This document shows positions 35,275-44,947 of a stretch of DNA of 64,000 nucleotides, in pieces. The stretch spans positions 55,257 through 119,256 of the forward strand of contig JAJXYC010000002.1 of the NCBI GenBank assembly GCA_021780815.1. The letters run 5' to 3'. The DNA is from Bacteroidota bacterium. GTDB lineage: Bacteria; Bacteroidota; Ignavibacteria; Kapaibacteriales; UBA2268. The notes under the pieces were generated by a model. It was given only the letters and a program-made list of their open reading frames with translations. It was not told the DNA's origin and searched no databases. Each line of letters starts with the position of its first letter. Position 1 is the first letter of the stretch. The position numbers were made by a program, and so were the translations under genes.

Positions 35275-36156
35275 TTAATGATTAATTTGAATTTTTTTCA
35301 ATATATATTTACCTAATAAGTTAATCAACGCAGTGATTAAAAATAATACAAGAGCAAGATAAATTAATGAGGATAAATATAAATCACCAGTTGCTTCGGT
35401 GAATTCATTAGCAATAACACTTGCAATTGTATTACCTGGTGAAAATAAGTTTTTGGGAATAAAATGAGAATTACCAATCACCATTGTAACGGTCATAGTT
35501 TCACCTAATGCCCGACCTAATGCAAGAAGAATTCCTGCAACAATGCCCGATCTTGAATAAGGTATCATCACCTGCTTAATCACTTCCCAACGTGTTGCAC
35601 CTAACGAATAAGCCGCTTCTTTCAAATCTTTTGGGACTAATCGCATAGCATCTTTTGCTATTGATGCCGCATAAGGTATTATCATAAATGCTAAAAGTAA
35701 AGAAGCTGTAAAAATACCTACTCCATAAGGTTGCAATCCAAATGTAATTTGAAAAAATCTCACTGCAGGAACTAAAAAGAATAATCCCCAAAGACCTATA
35801 ACCACCGAAGGAATTGAACTAATGAGCTCGGTAAGATAACGTAATACTTCGCTAATGAAGCCTTTTGTAAAGTATTCTCCTAAAACAACCATAATAGCAA
35901 AAGTAAATGGAAATGCTATTAATAGCGATAAAAAAGAAGTTAGCAAAGTGCCAACAATAAATGGCAACGCCCCAAATTTTTCAAAAACTGGGTCCCAATC
36001 TGTGCTCGTAAAAAATTTAAAACCAAATTTTGAAATCGATGAAGTTGATTCTAATATTAATGTAATAAAAAAAGCCACTCCGATTAGTAGAACTATCGAA
36101 GTGGTTATTATTAAAATGTTCTTAAATACTTTATCGTTTAATAATTTTAATTTCAT
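35275..36156 (-). CDS. pstC: Phosphate ABC transporter permease PstC
   Basis: Second channel subunit, 293 residues and about six TM segments. Features are FGFKFFTSTDWDPVFEKFGALPFI (typical of PstC), ELISSIPSVVIGLWGLFFLVP, the coupling motif AMRLVPKDLKEAAYSLGATRWE, and ALGRALGETMTVTMVIGNS. Its ATG overlaps the pstS stop by 4 bases. Confidence 0.95.
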   Translation of the reverse strand: MKLKLLNDKVFKNILIITTSIVLLIGVAFFITLILESTSSISKFGFKFFTSTDWDPVFEKFGALPFIVGTLLTSFLSLLIAFPFTFAIMVVLGEYFTKGFISEVLRYLTELISSIPSVVIGLWGLFFLVPAVRFFQITFGLQPYGVGIFTASLLLAFMIIPYAASIAKDAMRLVPKDLKEAAYSLGATRWEVIKQVMIPYSRSGIVAGILLALGRALGETMTVTMVIGNSHFIPKNLFSPGNTIASVIANEFTEATGDLYLSSLIYLALVLFLITALINLLGKYILKKIQINH

Positions 36157-37238
36157 TTTAAAATATTTTTACCGTTATACTGAATTGATTTAATTACATC
36201 CTCAGCTAATTTCACTACTTTCGGATCTAACGGGGCATAATTTAATGCAGATGCATATTGTTGTCCGTCATGAATCATCCACCATAAAAGATTAACTAAT
36301 GCTTGTGCACGTTCTTCAGACCTATTGTTATAATTTTGTTCTTGGTAAACAAGAAGCCAAGTGAAACTACTGATTGGATAACCATCTGATGCTTCTGTAT
36401 TAGTAATAGATACTCGTGTATCAGTAGGAATTTGTGTATCGGCGGCTTTTGTTATTGCACTTAATTCCGGACTTACGAAATTGCCCGATTTATTTTTAAT
36501 TGTTGCAACTGGCAATCCATTTTGCTTTGCATAAATAACTTCAACATATCCAATTCCACCAGGCGTTTGGCGAACTAATCCTGTTACTCCTTCATTTCCT
36601 TTTCCACCTAATCCAAGTGGCCAATTTACAGAAGTACCACGACCTATTTTTGTTTGCCATTCATCTGATACTTTACATAAATAATCTACAAAACCAAAAG
36701 TTGTTCCACTTCCATCTGAACGGTGTACAACATTAATTGCTAAATTTGGAAATTTTACATCTGGATTTAATGCTTTAATTTGTGGGTCATTCCATTTCTT
36801 AATTTTACCCAAATATATGTCTGTAATTATTTCGGGAGTCATTTTTAATTGCGGATTATCTGGTAAATTGTAAGTTATGGCAATTGCTCCAAGACACATC
36901 GGAATATGAAGAATAGGAGCATTGAAATCTTTTAGTTGCTCGTCTGATAAAAATGCATCTGATGCACCAAAATCAACTGTCTTCTCTTTGATTTGTCTAA
37001 TTCCACCACCAGAACCAATAGATTGGTAATTTACTTTCATTCCTGTCTTTTGATGATATACATCAAACATCTTTGAGTATAGAACATAAGGGAATGTAGC
37101 TCCACCACCCAAAAGTTCTGTTACTTTATCTGTTGTCGCTTTTTCCCCTTTTTGGCATGACTGTAAAAACATACCAAAAAGCCCGATACTCAATACTGCC
37201 AAAATTGCTATTTTGTTTAACTTTGACATTCTTTTCAT
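36153..37238 (-). CDS. pstS: Phosphate-binding lipoprotein PstS
   Basis: Periplasmic phosphate receptor of 361 residues. The signal peptide (LNKIAILAVLSIGLFGMFLQ) ends at a lipobox SC-QKG, so it is membrane-anchored. Phosphate-binding segments are GGGATFPYVLYSKMFDVY, SIGSGGGIRQIKEKTVDFGA, HRSDGSGTTFGFVDYL and QTPGGIGYVEVIYA. An AAGGA lies 6 bases before the ATG at 37238. It is the first gene of the pst operon, divergent from nuoD. Confidence 0.96.
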   Translation of the reverse strand: MKRMSKLNKIAILAVLSIGLFGMFLQSCQKGEKATTDKVTELLGGGATFPYVLYSKMFDVYHQKTGMKVNYQSIGSGGGIRQIKEKTVDFGASDAFLSDEQLKDFNAPILHIPMCLGAIAITYNLPDNPQLKMTPEIITDIYLGKIKKWNDPQIKALNPDVKFPNLAINVVHRSDGSGTTFGFVDYLCKVSDEWQTKIGRGTSVNWPLGLGGKGNEGVTGLVRQTPGGIGYVEVIYAKQNGLPVATIKNKSGNFVSPELSAITKAADTQIPTDTRVSITNTEASDGYPISSFTWLLVYQEQNYNNRSEERAQALVNLLWWMIHDGQQYASALNYAPLDPKVVKLAEDVIKSIQYNGKNILK

Positions 37239-37569
37239 AATAAATCCTTATTAATTTTGTAAAACATTTTTTTTGATAAAACAAAATTAAGCCTATAAAA
37301 TTAAGATAATGTTAAGAAAGAGTGAAGTGTAAATGAAGTATAAAATTATTTACAAAAAAGAATCAAGTTCGTTGCTAATTCGTTTCTTTGTAAGAATTTG
37401 CAATATACAACCGAATTAAAATAATGTGATGTAAATATAGATTTTGTTTTTCAAGTTTGAATAATCAAAAACTGGACATAATAAAAAAGGAAAAAGAACT
37501 TATTTTTTTGCAATTTGATAAAATTTAGTTAATTTACATATTTGAGATTGTAATTTTTGGAGAAAATTG
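37239..37569. other. Divergent promoter region pstS/nuoD
   Basis: A 331-base AT-rich gap that must hold promoters in both directions. On the minus strand a TAATTTTG box occurs at 37282-37289 (44 bases from the pstS start) without a matching TTG. GGAG (ttttggagaaaattg) precedes the nuoD ATG. No obvious repeated Pho-box-like motif was recognised. Confidence 0.4.
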
Positions 37570-38844
37570 ATGAATGTAACATCAAAATCGCAAATTGAAG
37601 AAATCAATAGAATTAGAAATCATAAATTATATAAAGAATTGATGAGTCAGGATGTATCGTTATATATGAACGATGCATTAGAAAATGACTTAATATTAAA
37701 TATGGGACCGCAACACCCTGCAACACACGGTGTGTTGAGAGTAGTTTTACGACTTGATGGTGAAACAATAATCAATGCCGTTCCTGAATTAGGTTATTTA
37801 CATCGTGGTTACGAAAAACTTGCTGAGAATGCAACTTATCATGAGTTTATACCGCATACCGATAGATTAGATTATATATCACCAATGTCAAATAATGTAG
37901 CAATAGCACTGGCTATAGAGAATGCACTTGGAATTGAAGCTCCACCACGCGCCCAATGGATCCGCACACTTGTAGCAGAGATGGCACGTATTTCATCGCA
38001 TCTAATGGCAATTGGGTCGACTTGCTTAGATTTAGGAGCGATGACTGTATTCCTTTGGACCTTTATTGAAAGAGAAAAATTGTATGATTTATTTCAAGAG
38101 ATTTGCGGCGCAAGATTTACAACAAGTTATTCAAGAATAGGCGGAGTAGCAAACGATATTCCTGACAATGTGATTAATGGTATTAGAAAATGGCTTGATG
38201 AATTCCCCGCACTTCTTAAAAAAGCAGAAGCATTAGTTGACCGAAACCGTATATTCATTGATAGAATGGCAGGTGTTGGTTATTTATCCAAAGAACGTGC
38301 TATTGCATTAGGTGCTTCTGGACCAACTTTAAGAGGTTCTGGCGTACCAAGAGATTTAAGAAAAGACAATCCATATTTAGTTTATGAACAAATTGACTTT
38401 AATATTATTACCTTAAACGATGGAGATACACTTGCTAGATATATGGTTAGAGTAAAGGAAATGTATGAGAGTGCAAAAATTCTACATCAAATCCTTGATA
38501 AATTACCACAAGGAGAAGTTAAGTTAAATCAACCTAAAAAAGTACTTCCTAATAAAAGTGAAATTTATACTAAAATGGAAGAACTTATTCATGACTTTAT
38601 GTTGATTAACTATGGCGCCGCACCTGAAAAAGGTGAAACCTATACAGCAATAGAATCACCAAAAGGTGAATTAGGTTTCTTTATCGTTTCAGATGGCACT
38701 GGGCAACCTTGGAAATTAAAAATACATTCACCATCTGCAACTAATTTGCAAACTTTATCTGAAATGGCTCGTGGTTCTATGATTGCTGATATGGTTGTTA
38801 TTATTGGTTCAGTCGACCCTATTATGGGGGAAGCTGACAAGTAA
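37570..38844 (+). CDS. nuoD: NADH-quinone oxidoreductase subunit D
   Basis: The 49-kDa peripheral-arm subunit of respiratory complex I that lines the quinone site; 424 residues from the ATG at 37570 (GGAG upstream; an overlapping TTG is ignored). Motifs are NMGPQHPATHGVLRVVLRLDGE, ELGYLHRGYEKLAE, RLDYISPMSNN, RISSHLMAIGS, RIGGVANDIP, LRGSGVPRDLRKDNPY, and a C-terminal ESPKGELGFFIVSDGTGQPW with SVDPIMGEADK. The usual nuoABC and nuoE neighbours are absent. It is followed 38 bases later by a HIT gene. Confidence 0.96.
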   Translation: MNVTSKSQIEEINRIRNHKLYKELMSQDVSLYMNDALENDLILNMGPQHPATHGVLRVVLRLDGETIINAVPELGYLHRGYEKLAENATYHEFIPHTDRLDYISPMSNNVAIALAIENALGIEAPPRAQWIRTLVAEMARISSHLMAIGSTCLDLGAMTVFLWTFIEREKLYDLFQEICGARFTTSYSRIGGVANDIPDNVINGIRKWLDEFPALLKKAEALVDRNRIFIDRMAGVGYLSKERAIALGASGPTLRGSGVPRDLRKDNPYLVYEQIDFNIITLNDGDTLARYMVRVKEMYESAKILHQILDKLPQGEVKLNQPKKVLPNKSEIYTKMEELIHDFMLINYGAAPEKGETYTAIESPKGELGFFIVSDGTGQPWKLKIHSPSATNLQTLSEMARGSMIADMVVIIGSVDPIMGEADK

Positions 38845-38882
38845 TTCATTTTTATTATTTTGTTACAATTAAATTTATTCTT

Positions 38883-39377
38883 ATGGATTTCCTTTGGTCA
38901 CCTTGGCGTTCTTCTTATATAGATGGATTTAAAGAAGAACAAAAAGAAATGCAAAAGTCTTGCTTTTTTTGTGATGCTATAAAAAGTATTAATGAAGATG
39001 ATGAGCGATTAATTATTGCTAAAAAAGAAAGCTACATAATCCTTTTAAATAAATTTCCATATACAAGTGGACATATTTTAATTGCACCTATAAGGCATAT
39101 TGCCGATTATACTGAATTAAACAATAATGAATTATGCGATATTTCGATTGCCATAAAGGAAAGTATATATAATTTGAAAAAAGTAATGAAGCCGAAAGGT
39201 TTCAATATCGGCGTGAATATTGGTGAAGTTGCAGGAGCAGGTTTACCGGGCCATATTCATTACCATATTGTACCACGCTGGCAAGGTGATAAAAACTTTA
39301 TGTATGTTACAGGTGAAACAAATGTTATTTCTTTCGCTAATGAAGATTTACTCTTAAAACTTCGTCCTTTATTTTAA
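38883..39377 (+). CDS. HIT-family nucleotide hydrolase/transferase
   Basis: A 164-residue protein with the histidine triad HIHYHIVPRW near residue 131 and the N-terminal LWSPWRSSYI, CFFCDAI, LLNKFPYTSGHILIAP and PIRHIADY segments of the Ap4A phosphorylase-like (actinobacterial/FCB) HIT branch. It likely acts on dinucleoside polyphosphates or nucleotidyl-AMP adducts. Cys residues in C-F-F-C could form part of a zinc site. It may be cotranscribed with nuoD. Confidence 0.9.
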   Translation: MDFLWSPWRSSYIDGFKEEQKEMQKSCFFCDAIKSINEDDERLIIAKKESYIILLNKFPYTSGHILIAPIRHIADYTELNNNELCDISIAIKESIYNLKKVMKPKGFNIGVNIGEVAGAGLPGHIHYHIVPRWQGDKNFMYVTGETNVISFANEDLLLKLRPLF

Positions 39378-39420
39378 AATAATAACTTGTATTCTTCTTG
39401 ATAATATTACCATTTTGGAA

Positions 39421-40041
39421 TTATTTCCCTATATTATTCTTTTTCTTCTTGTTATACATATATTTAACAATAAAAAAAACAATAATCGCAACAATTACAA
39501 TAAATACAACATTGCCATAAGATTCAATTTTAGTATAAATTTCTTTCCAATTTTTTGAAAATTCCATCCCTACAAAAATTAAAATAAAATTCCAAACCAA
39601 AGCACTCACTGCCGATAAAATTGTAGTTTTTCTAACTCTCAAATTGGACATACCTGCAAAAAATGAAACTACCGCTCTTGTCCCTGAAAGAAAACGATTT
39701 GCGACAATTACCCAATATCCCCACTTTTGAAACCAATTCTCTACTTTTAGAACAGCATCTATTGGGATATATTTAAACTTTCGTGTCTCAATTACACTGC
39801 GTTCAAATTTTAAACCGACACCAAACATTATTAAAAAACCAACAACAGAGCCTAATGTAGAAAATATCAGCAATCCAGCAAAATGAACATTACCCGAAGG
39901 TATTAATGTTGCCGAAAATACAATCACTGTGTCACTTGGCGATGGAGGAAAAAGATTTTCAATTAAAGAAAATGCAAATGCAATCAGCAAGACATAAATA
40001 CCCGGCAGATGTTGTATGAAATTTAGTATATTTTCAAGCAT
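39421..40041 (-). CDS. DedA-family inner-membrane protein
   Basis: A 206-residue polytopic protein with an N-terminal re-entrant hydrophobic segment (LPGIYVLLIAFAFSLIENLFPPSPSD), where E and the PPSPSD motif fit DedA, then FQKWGYWVIVANRFLSGTRAVVSFFAGMSNLR, with the conserved Arg-x-x-x-x-x-R and F-x-G-x motifs. It ends in a Lys-rich tail. DedA proteins include lipid flippases for undecaprenyl phosphate and phosphatidylethanolamine; the exact substrate is unknown. Single gene. Confidence 0.88.
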   Translation of the reverse strand: MLENILNFIQHLPGIYVLLIAFAFSLIENLFPPSPSDTVIVFSATLIPSGNVHFAGLLIFSTLGSVVGFLIMFGVGLKFERSVIETRKFKYIPIDAVLKVENWFQKWGYWVIVANRFLSGTRAVVSFFAGMSNLRVRKTTILSAVSALVWNFILIFVGMEFSKNWKEIYTKIESYGNVVFIVIVAIIVFFIVKYMYNKKKKNNIGK

Positions 40042-40168
40042 TATGTTGTTATCTTTTTTACAAAATTAATCTAAAATTTTTATTCTATAAGATTTTTTAC
40101 ACCAATAATGAAAAAAATTAAAAAATATTTCTTAATTTGTAACTTTTTATAAAATTTAAGCGTCTTTA

Positions 40169-40199
40169 TTGAATTAAAACAAAAATAGTTTTAATTTTG
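40169..40199 (+). promoter_or_regulatory. Bacteroidota-type promoter for the T9SS cargo gene
   Basis: TTG at 40169-40171, a 20-base spacer, TAATTTTG at 40192-40199. The ATG is 55 bases downstream with AAAGGAGTTC before it. Confidence 0.55.
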
Positions 40200-40254
40200 T
40201 ATATATTAATATGTGAATATTAAATAATTTTTTTTAATTTAAAGGAGTTCTATA

Positions 40255-41646
40255 ATGAAAAAATTACTTTTACTAATTGGAATAACATTTTTAATTGCAA
40301 CATCAAGTTATTCCCAAACTGTCAGAGTTGAAAACTTACCAGTTATGATTGGCTCTGGTATGGCAGCACAAGCACAAATGGCAAATGTGCAAAATGCACA
40401 AGCCCCACAACTTCAACAATTGCCATTTTACAATTTACCAGCAAACAATGGCTTAAATAAAGCATTGTTTTTATCAGACGTTTTGCAAAATGAACCACGT
40501 GCTTTTAGCACAAGATTACAACCTTTCCCAACAGATTCAAATGAAATTGATACGGCAAGAGTAATATACGACGTTAACGACTCAACAAATCAAAATAATT
40601 ATTTCTATATTGGGGACACTCAAATGCCAACAAACGTAGTTGACCAAAATGGAAATAGTGTATTTAAATTAAATGGCTATGTTCAAATTCTACCATCACT
40701 AAGCTGGTATATTCCATCATTAACAAATGGGACATTTACTATTGACTCTGTTAAATTTTGGCTGTATTCATTCCCTAATTCACCAGTAACGTCTGGTTAT
40801 CTCTTTACATTATTCAATGCTTCAACTTTAAATATGCCTAATTTTGGTTCATCAACTTTTAATCCATCTACATTTGAATTGGATTACAACGCTGCTATTT
40901 ATAATAATTTAACTGCCGCATATAGCGTTGATGCCAGTTATATCAATAGTAGAATACAAAAGCAAGGAACAGGATATACTATTCAACCATCTACTATCAG
41001 TTTTAATAATGCAGATTTAACTCCTGTAAGAGATTGGTCAAATAGCGATAGAATTATGGTCATATTAGCAAAAGATAATTTAAATGATTTACAAGATACA
41101 ACTGATTTAATTGGTGCTTGGGAATGGATAGCTCCTTATCAACAAACTTTCGCTGCAGCAGTTAGACATTATTCACAAGGTGTTGATTCTTTAAGTTTTC
41201 TTTCATCAACTATTCTTCCAATGAAACCAGCAACAACAAGTCCATATTACAATCAATGGTTACAAATGTATCCAACTTATATGAAAGAAAAAGAAGTCCG
41301 CAAAGATTATAGATTTGTAATCTATGGTCGCTATTCAGGAGATTATAATCCAAATTCGGTGAAAGAAGTAGAAAATGCGGCAGAAGCATTTGACCTTTCC
41401 CAAAATTATCCAAATCCTGTAAATACAAAAACTACTATTTCATTTTCAATTAAAGGAAATGGTCTAGTTACACTTGATATTTACAATAGTTTAGGTGAAA
41501 AAGTTGCAAATCTTGTAAATCAAAATATGAGTATTGGGACATATACTGCTGATTTTGACGCAAGCAACCTTCCATCTGGAACATATTATTATACTTTAAC
41601 TGCTGGTCAATATAGCAAAACTTTACCAATGGTTATTGTTAAATAA
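40255..41646 (+). CDS. Secreted protein with T9SS type A sorting domain
   Basis: A 463-residue protein with signal peptide MKKLLLLIGITFLIATSSYS. The N-terminal region is Gln/Ala-rich (MAAQAQMANVQNAQAPQLQQ). The central part (FTIDSVKFWLYSFPNSPVTS) looks like a beta-sandwich without a recognised enzymatic motif. The last 80 residues are a clear T9SS sorting domain: DLSQNYPNPVNTKTTISFSI, VTLDIYNSLGEKV, LPSGTYYYTLTAG. It has its own promoter and terminator, so it is monocistronic. Confidence 0.9.
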   Translation: MKKLLLLIGITFLIATSSYSQTVRVENLPVMIGSGMAAQAQMANVQNAQAPQLQQLPFYNLPANNGLNKALFLSDVLQNEPRAFSTRLQPFPTDSNEIDTARVIYDVNDSTNQNNYFYIGDTQMPTNVVDQNGNSVFKLNGYVQILPSLSWYIPSLTNGTFTIDSVKFWLYSFPNSPVTSGYLFTLFNASTLNMPNFGSSTFNPSTFELDYNAAIYNNLTAAYSVDASYINSRIQKQGTGYTIQPSTISFNNADLTPVRDWSNSDRIMVILAKDNLNDLQDTTDLIGAWEWIAPYQQTFAAAVRHYSQGVDSLSFLSSTILPMKPATTSPYYNQWLQMYPTYMKEKEVRKDYRFVIYGRYSGDYNPNSVKEVENAAEAFDLSQNYPNPVNTKTTISFSIKGNGLVTLDIYNSLGEKVANLVNQNMSIGTYTADFDASNLPSGTYYYTLTAGQYSKTLPMVIVK

Positions 41647-41663
41647 ATAATAAATCAACTATC

Positions 41664-41699
41664 AAAAAAAATGGGGCTTATTTACAGCCCCATTTTTTT
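41664..41699. terminator. Strong intrinsic terminator
   Basis: ATGGGGCT (41671-41678) pairs with AGCCCCAT (41686-41693), extended by A and T runs on both sides, with a seven-base loop and a seven-T tail. It ends the T9SS cargo transcript. Confidence 0.9.
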
Positions 41700-41897
41700 G
41701 TTTATAATACACTTTTTCCCATACTTTTTTCTCATACTTATTAATATTTAAATCTTCTGAAAACTGAATTAGCAAAACATTTAATAATCAAAACTTTATT
41801 TTCTGATTTATTTTCTGATTTATTTTCTGATTTTAATATTATTAAATAATGAATATATTAAAAGAAATAGTTAATTTGCAATGATATTTGGGTTAAT

Positions 41898-42806
41898 ATG
41901 GAAAAAATTTTACTTTTTGAAAATCAAAACAAGCCCGAAGCAATAAAATGGGCAACCATTACCGCAAAAATGTTGTGTGAGAAGAATATACTTTGCTTTG
42001 CGGGAACAGAACTATACAAAAATTTTCCTAATGAATTAAAAAGTTGTGTTGGACAAATATCTATTAATGAAATAGAAAAATTAACAGATATAGTAATGAC
42101 TTTTGGAGGAGATGGAACAATTTTATCAGCAGTACGCATTGTTGCAAAAAGTGAAATCCCAATAATGGGTATTAATGTAGGAAAGCTTGGTTTTCTTGCG
42201 GAATATCAAAATGACAAAATAGAATCAGCTATTGAAACATTAATTTCAGGGAATTATAGAGTGGTTGACCGCTTAATGCTTTCCACTACAATAGACAATG
42301 AAGAAATATTTGCAGTAAACGACTTTGTCATAGAAAAAGTTATGTCATCGAGGATGATAACAATTCATACTTATTCAAATGACCATTATGTAGCATCATA
42401 TCGGGCAGATGGACTAATAATAACAACGCCAACAGGCTCGACTGCTTATTCTTTGTCAAGTGGAGGACCAATTTTAGCACCATCGTCCAAAGTGATATGT
42501 ATAACTCCTATTTCACCACATTCTTTAACATTTCGTCCTTTGGTACTTCCTGATGAAAATACAATTAAATTAATTGTTGAAGCTCCAAGCGGCGAAGCAA
42601 AACTTGTCGCAGATGGACAAATTGAAAAAATCTTAAAAAATGGTGATGAAGTTTCTATATCAACGGCTAAACATAAAGTTAAACTTATTAAACCAGTGAA
42701 AAGTTCATATTACGATGTTCTACGGGCAAAACTATTGTGGGCAGCTGACCCAACAGCCCGGAAAAATTGTGATGATGAAAATAATAATATTCATTTTACT
42801 GAATAA
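41898..42806 (+). CDS. nadK: NAD kinase
   Basis: Phosphorylates NAD to NADP. 302 residues with TFGGDGTILSAVR (catalytic GGDGT), GINVGKLGFLAEY, the substrate-binding VNDFVIEKV, and the conserved TPTGSTAYSLSSGGPI and ISPHSLTFRPLVLP. The gene is not closely coupled to nuoF, which starts 126 bases later. Confidence 0.96.
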   Translation: MEKILLFENQNKPEAIKWATITAKMLCEKNILCFAGTELYKNFPNELKSCVGQISINEIEKLTDIVMTFGGDGTILSAVRIVAKSEIPIMGINVGKLGFLAEYQNDKIESAIETLISGNYRVVDRLMLSTTIDNEEIFAVNDFVIEKVMSSRMITIHTYSNDHYVASYRADGLIITTPTGSTAYSLSSGGPILAPSSKVICITPISPHSLTFRPLVLPDENTIKLIVEAPSGEAKLVADGQIEKILKNGDEVSISTAKHKVKLIKPVKSSYYDVLRAKLLWAADPTARKNCDDENNNIHFTE

Positions 42807-42931
42807 TTTAATTGAATAATTTCAATTATTAAATCAGTTTATTTTTAATCCGCTTTTATTTAAATAATATTTCGTAAATTAGTCTTTATAAAAATTACAA
42901 AATCTAATTTTTTATCAAAAAAGAATTTGTT

Positions 42932-44266
42932 ATGAATATGAATTTTCCAAAACTCGTTTTACCTGATATAGTAGATTTATCTAATATAGATGTATATATT
43001 GCTAATGGTGGATATGAAATGTATCGCCAAATTATCAAACTCACACCGGACGAAGTAACAAACGAAGTAAAGAAATCCCGTCTTCGTGGTCGTGGAGGTG
43101 CAGGCTTTCCAACAGGTTTAAAATGGACTTTTATGCCTAAAGGTAATGATAAACCTAAATATCTTGCGGTCAATGGAGATGAATCGGAACCTGGTTCTTT
43201 TAAAGATAGACAAATTTTTGAGCATAATCCTCATCAATTAATTGAAGGAATTCTTATTGCAGGCTATGCAATGGGAATGAAAGCGGCATATATATATATT
43301 CGTGGTGAATACCATCGTTGGGTAAAATTAATGCAAAAAGCAATTGACGATGCTTATTCAAGAGGTTTCATTGGCACAAAAATGAAAGATACTTTTGGTA
43401 ATGAATATACGATGGATATTTATGTCCATAAAGGTGCAGGAGCATATATATGTGGGGAAGAAACTTCATTGATGAATTCTATTGAAGGATGGCGTGGTTA
43501 TCCACGTTATAAACCTCCTTTCCCAGCACAATTTGGACTTTGGGGCATGCCAACTACTGTAAACAATGTTGAAACAATTACCAATGTCCCTGCAATATTT
43601 AAAATTACTGCTGACGAATATTTGAAAATAGGAGCAACAACGCATCCGGGCACATTACTTTTCGGTGTTAGCGGTCATATTAATAAACCGGGAGTTTATG
43701 AATTACCTACTGGCACACCATTAAAAGAAATTATTTATAATGTTTGCGACGGCGTATTAAATGGTAAAAAAATTAAAGCAGTCATCCCAGGCGGTTCTTC
43801 AATGCCACCTCTCACAGCGGAAGAAGTTGAAGTCGCTTTAATGGACGAAGACAGCCTTGCCAAAATGGGAACACATATTGGAACTGGTGGCATTATGGTT
43901 ATGGATGAAGATACGGATTTAGTAAAAATTACAAAACGTATTGCTCACTTTTATCACCATGAATCTTGCGGTCAATGTACTCCTTGTCGTGAAGGTACTG
44001 GCTGGATGGAAAAAATCCTTGACAGAATATTAAAAAGCGAAGCTACCAGTAAAGATTTAGATTTGCTTGTATCAGTTGCTAATAATATTGAAGGAAGAAC
44101 TATATGCGCTCTTGGTGATGCAGCAGCATGGCCTGTTCGTGGCTTCGTCACTAAATTCCGTGATGAATTTGAAAAAAGAATTAAGCCTGACCACTCTTTT
44201 GTTGCTCCTAATGTAGTACACGGTCGCAGAAATACTGCTTCTACATTAGTCTTTAAAGAAATTTAA
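42932..44266 (+). CDS. nuoF: NADH-quinone oxidoreductase subunit F
   Basis: The NADH-oxidising, FMN- and N3-cluster-bearing subunit of complex I; 444 residues. Motifs are SRLRGRGGAGFPTGLKW (NADH), VNGDESEPGSFKDR (FMN), GAGAYICGEETSLMNSIEG, PTTVNNVET, and the cluster motif ESCGQCTPCREGTGWM with a fourth Cys in TICALGDAAAWP. It stands alone 4.1 kb from nuoD, without nuoE or nuoG beside it. The bidirectional-hydrogenase or formate-dehydrogenase homologue HoxF is less likely because of length and sequence. Confidence 0.94.
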   Translation: MNMNFPKLVLPDIVDLSNIDVYIANGGYEMYRQIIKLTPDEVTNEVKKSRLRGRGGAGFPTGLKWTFMPKGNDKPKYLAVNGDESEPGSFKDRQIFEHNPHQLIEGILIAGYAMGMKAAYIYIRGEYHRWVKLMQKAIDDAYSRGFIGTKMKDTFGNEYTMDIYVHKGAGAYICGEETSLMNSIEGWRGYPRYKPPFPAQFGLWGMPTTVNNVETITNVPAIFKITADEYLKIGATTHPGTLLFGVSGHINKPGVYELPTGTPLKEIIYNVCDGVLNGKKIKAVIPGGSSMPPLTAEEVEVALMDEDSLAKMGTHIGTGGIMVMDEDTDLVKITKRIAHFYHHESCGQCTPCREGTGWMEKILDRILKSEATSKDLDLLVSVANNIEGRTICALGDAAAWPVRGFVTKFRDEFEKRIKPDHSFVAPNVVHGRRNTASTLVFKEI

Positions 44267-44323
44267 TTCTTTATATCTTTTATAATTTTCTTCTCTGATT
44301 TTTAATTTGTTCCGAAAAAACAA

Positions 44324-44926
44324 TTAATCAATAATTTTGCTTTTTTCAATATTTTGGCGAGTATATTTTAAAATTTGCTCTACATTTTGCACAATTGGCT
44401 CACCATGCCCGGGATAAATTATTGCTGGACTTAATGAAATATATTTTTTGATTGTTTCATAATAAGCACGGGTGTAAGAACCGTTTGGATTGTTAATTGC
44501 AATTAATGTATCCCCCGAAAATAAGGCTTTAACTTTTGGAATAAAAACGGAAATAGAATCATTTGAATGACCCGGCGAGTAGTAAATAAAAGCATCGGCT
44601 TCACCTATTCTAACTCGCATACCATCGCTTATTTTAGTTGAATTCGGTATTCTATCTGAAAAAGCATAAATTACATTAGGATTGTATTTTTTAATCAGAT
44701 ACTTTAATCCAGCGGAGTGGTCAAAATGGTCGTGTGTCAAAATTATTTGCTCAACTTTATGTTTGCCCACTCCGTGATTAATTTCTTCCATTTCTTTAAT
44801 AATAAAATCATTTACCCCAACATCAATCAAAGTGTTTACATCTTCAAGAGTGTTCCAATCTCCTAAAATATAATAAACATTTGATGAGTAATCATTTTCG
44901 GGCTTCTTTAACCTTATTATTTTCAT
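44324..44926 (-). CDS. MBL-fold metallo-hydrolase
   Basis: A 200-residue zinc hydrolase with LTHDHFDHSAGL (HxHxDH), the His in SPGHSNDSISVF, the bridging Asp in ALFSGDTLI, and a final His in IYPGHGEPI. The compact form resembles glyoxalase II-like hydrolases, but the substrate is not identifiable. It lies 21 bases downstream of an NTF2-like gene and is likely cotranscribed. Confidence 0.88.
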   Translation of the reverse strand: MKIIRLKKPENDYSSNVYYILGDWNTLEDVNTLIDVGVNDFIIKEMEEINHGVGKHKVEQIILTHDHFDHSAGLKYLIKKYNPNVIYAFSDRIPNSTKISDGMRVRIGEADAFIYYSPGHSNDSISVFIPKVKALFSGDTLIAINNPNGSYTRAYYETIKKYISLSPAIIYPGHGEPIVQNVEQILKYTRQNIEKSKIID

Positions 44927-44947
44927 TTATTTTGACTTATTTTGATT

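Noticed and set aside
32947-37238. Phage-encoded phosphate genes
   Set aside because: The full pstSCAB-phoU order with translational overlaps is a normal chromosomal operon.
41797-41835. Three copies of ATTTTCTGATTT before nadK as a regulator-binding array
   Set aside because: The tract is low-complexity, short and AT-rich, with no dyad symmetry; more likely replication slippage.
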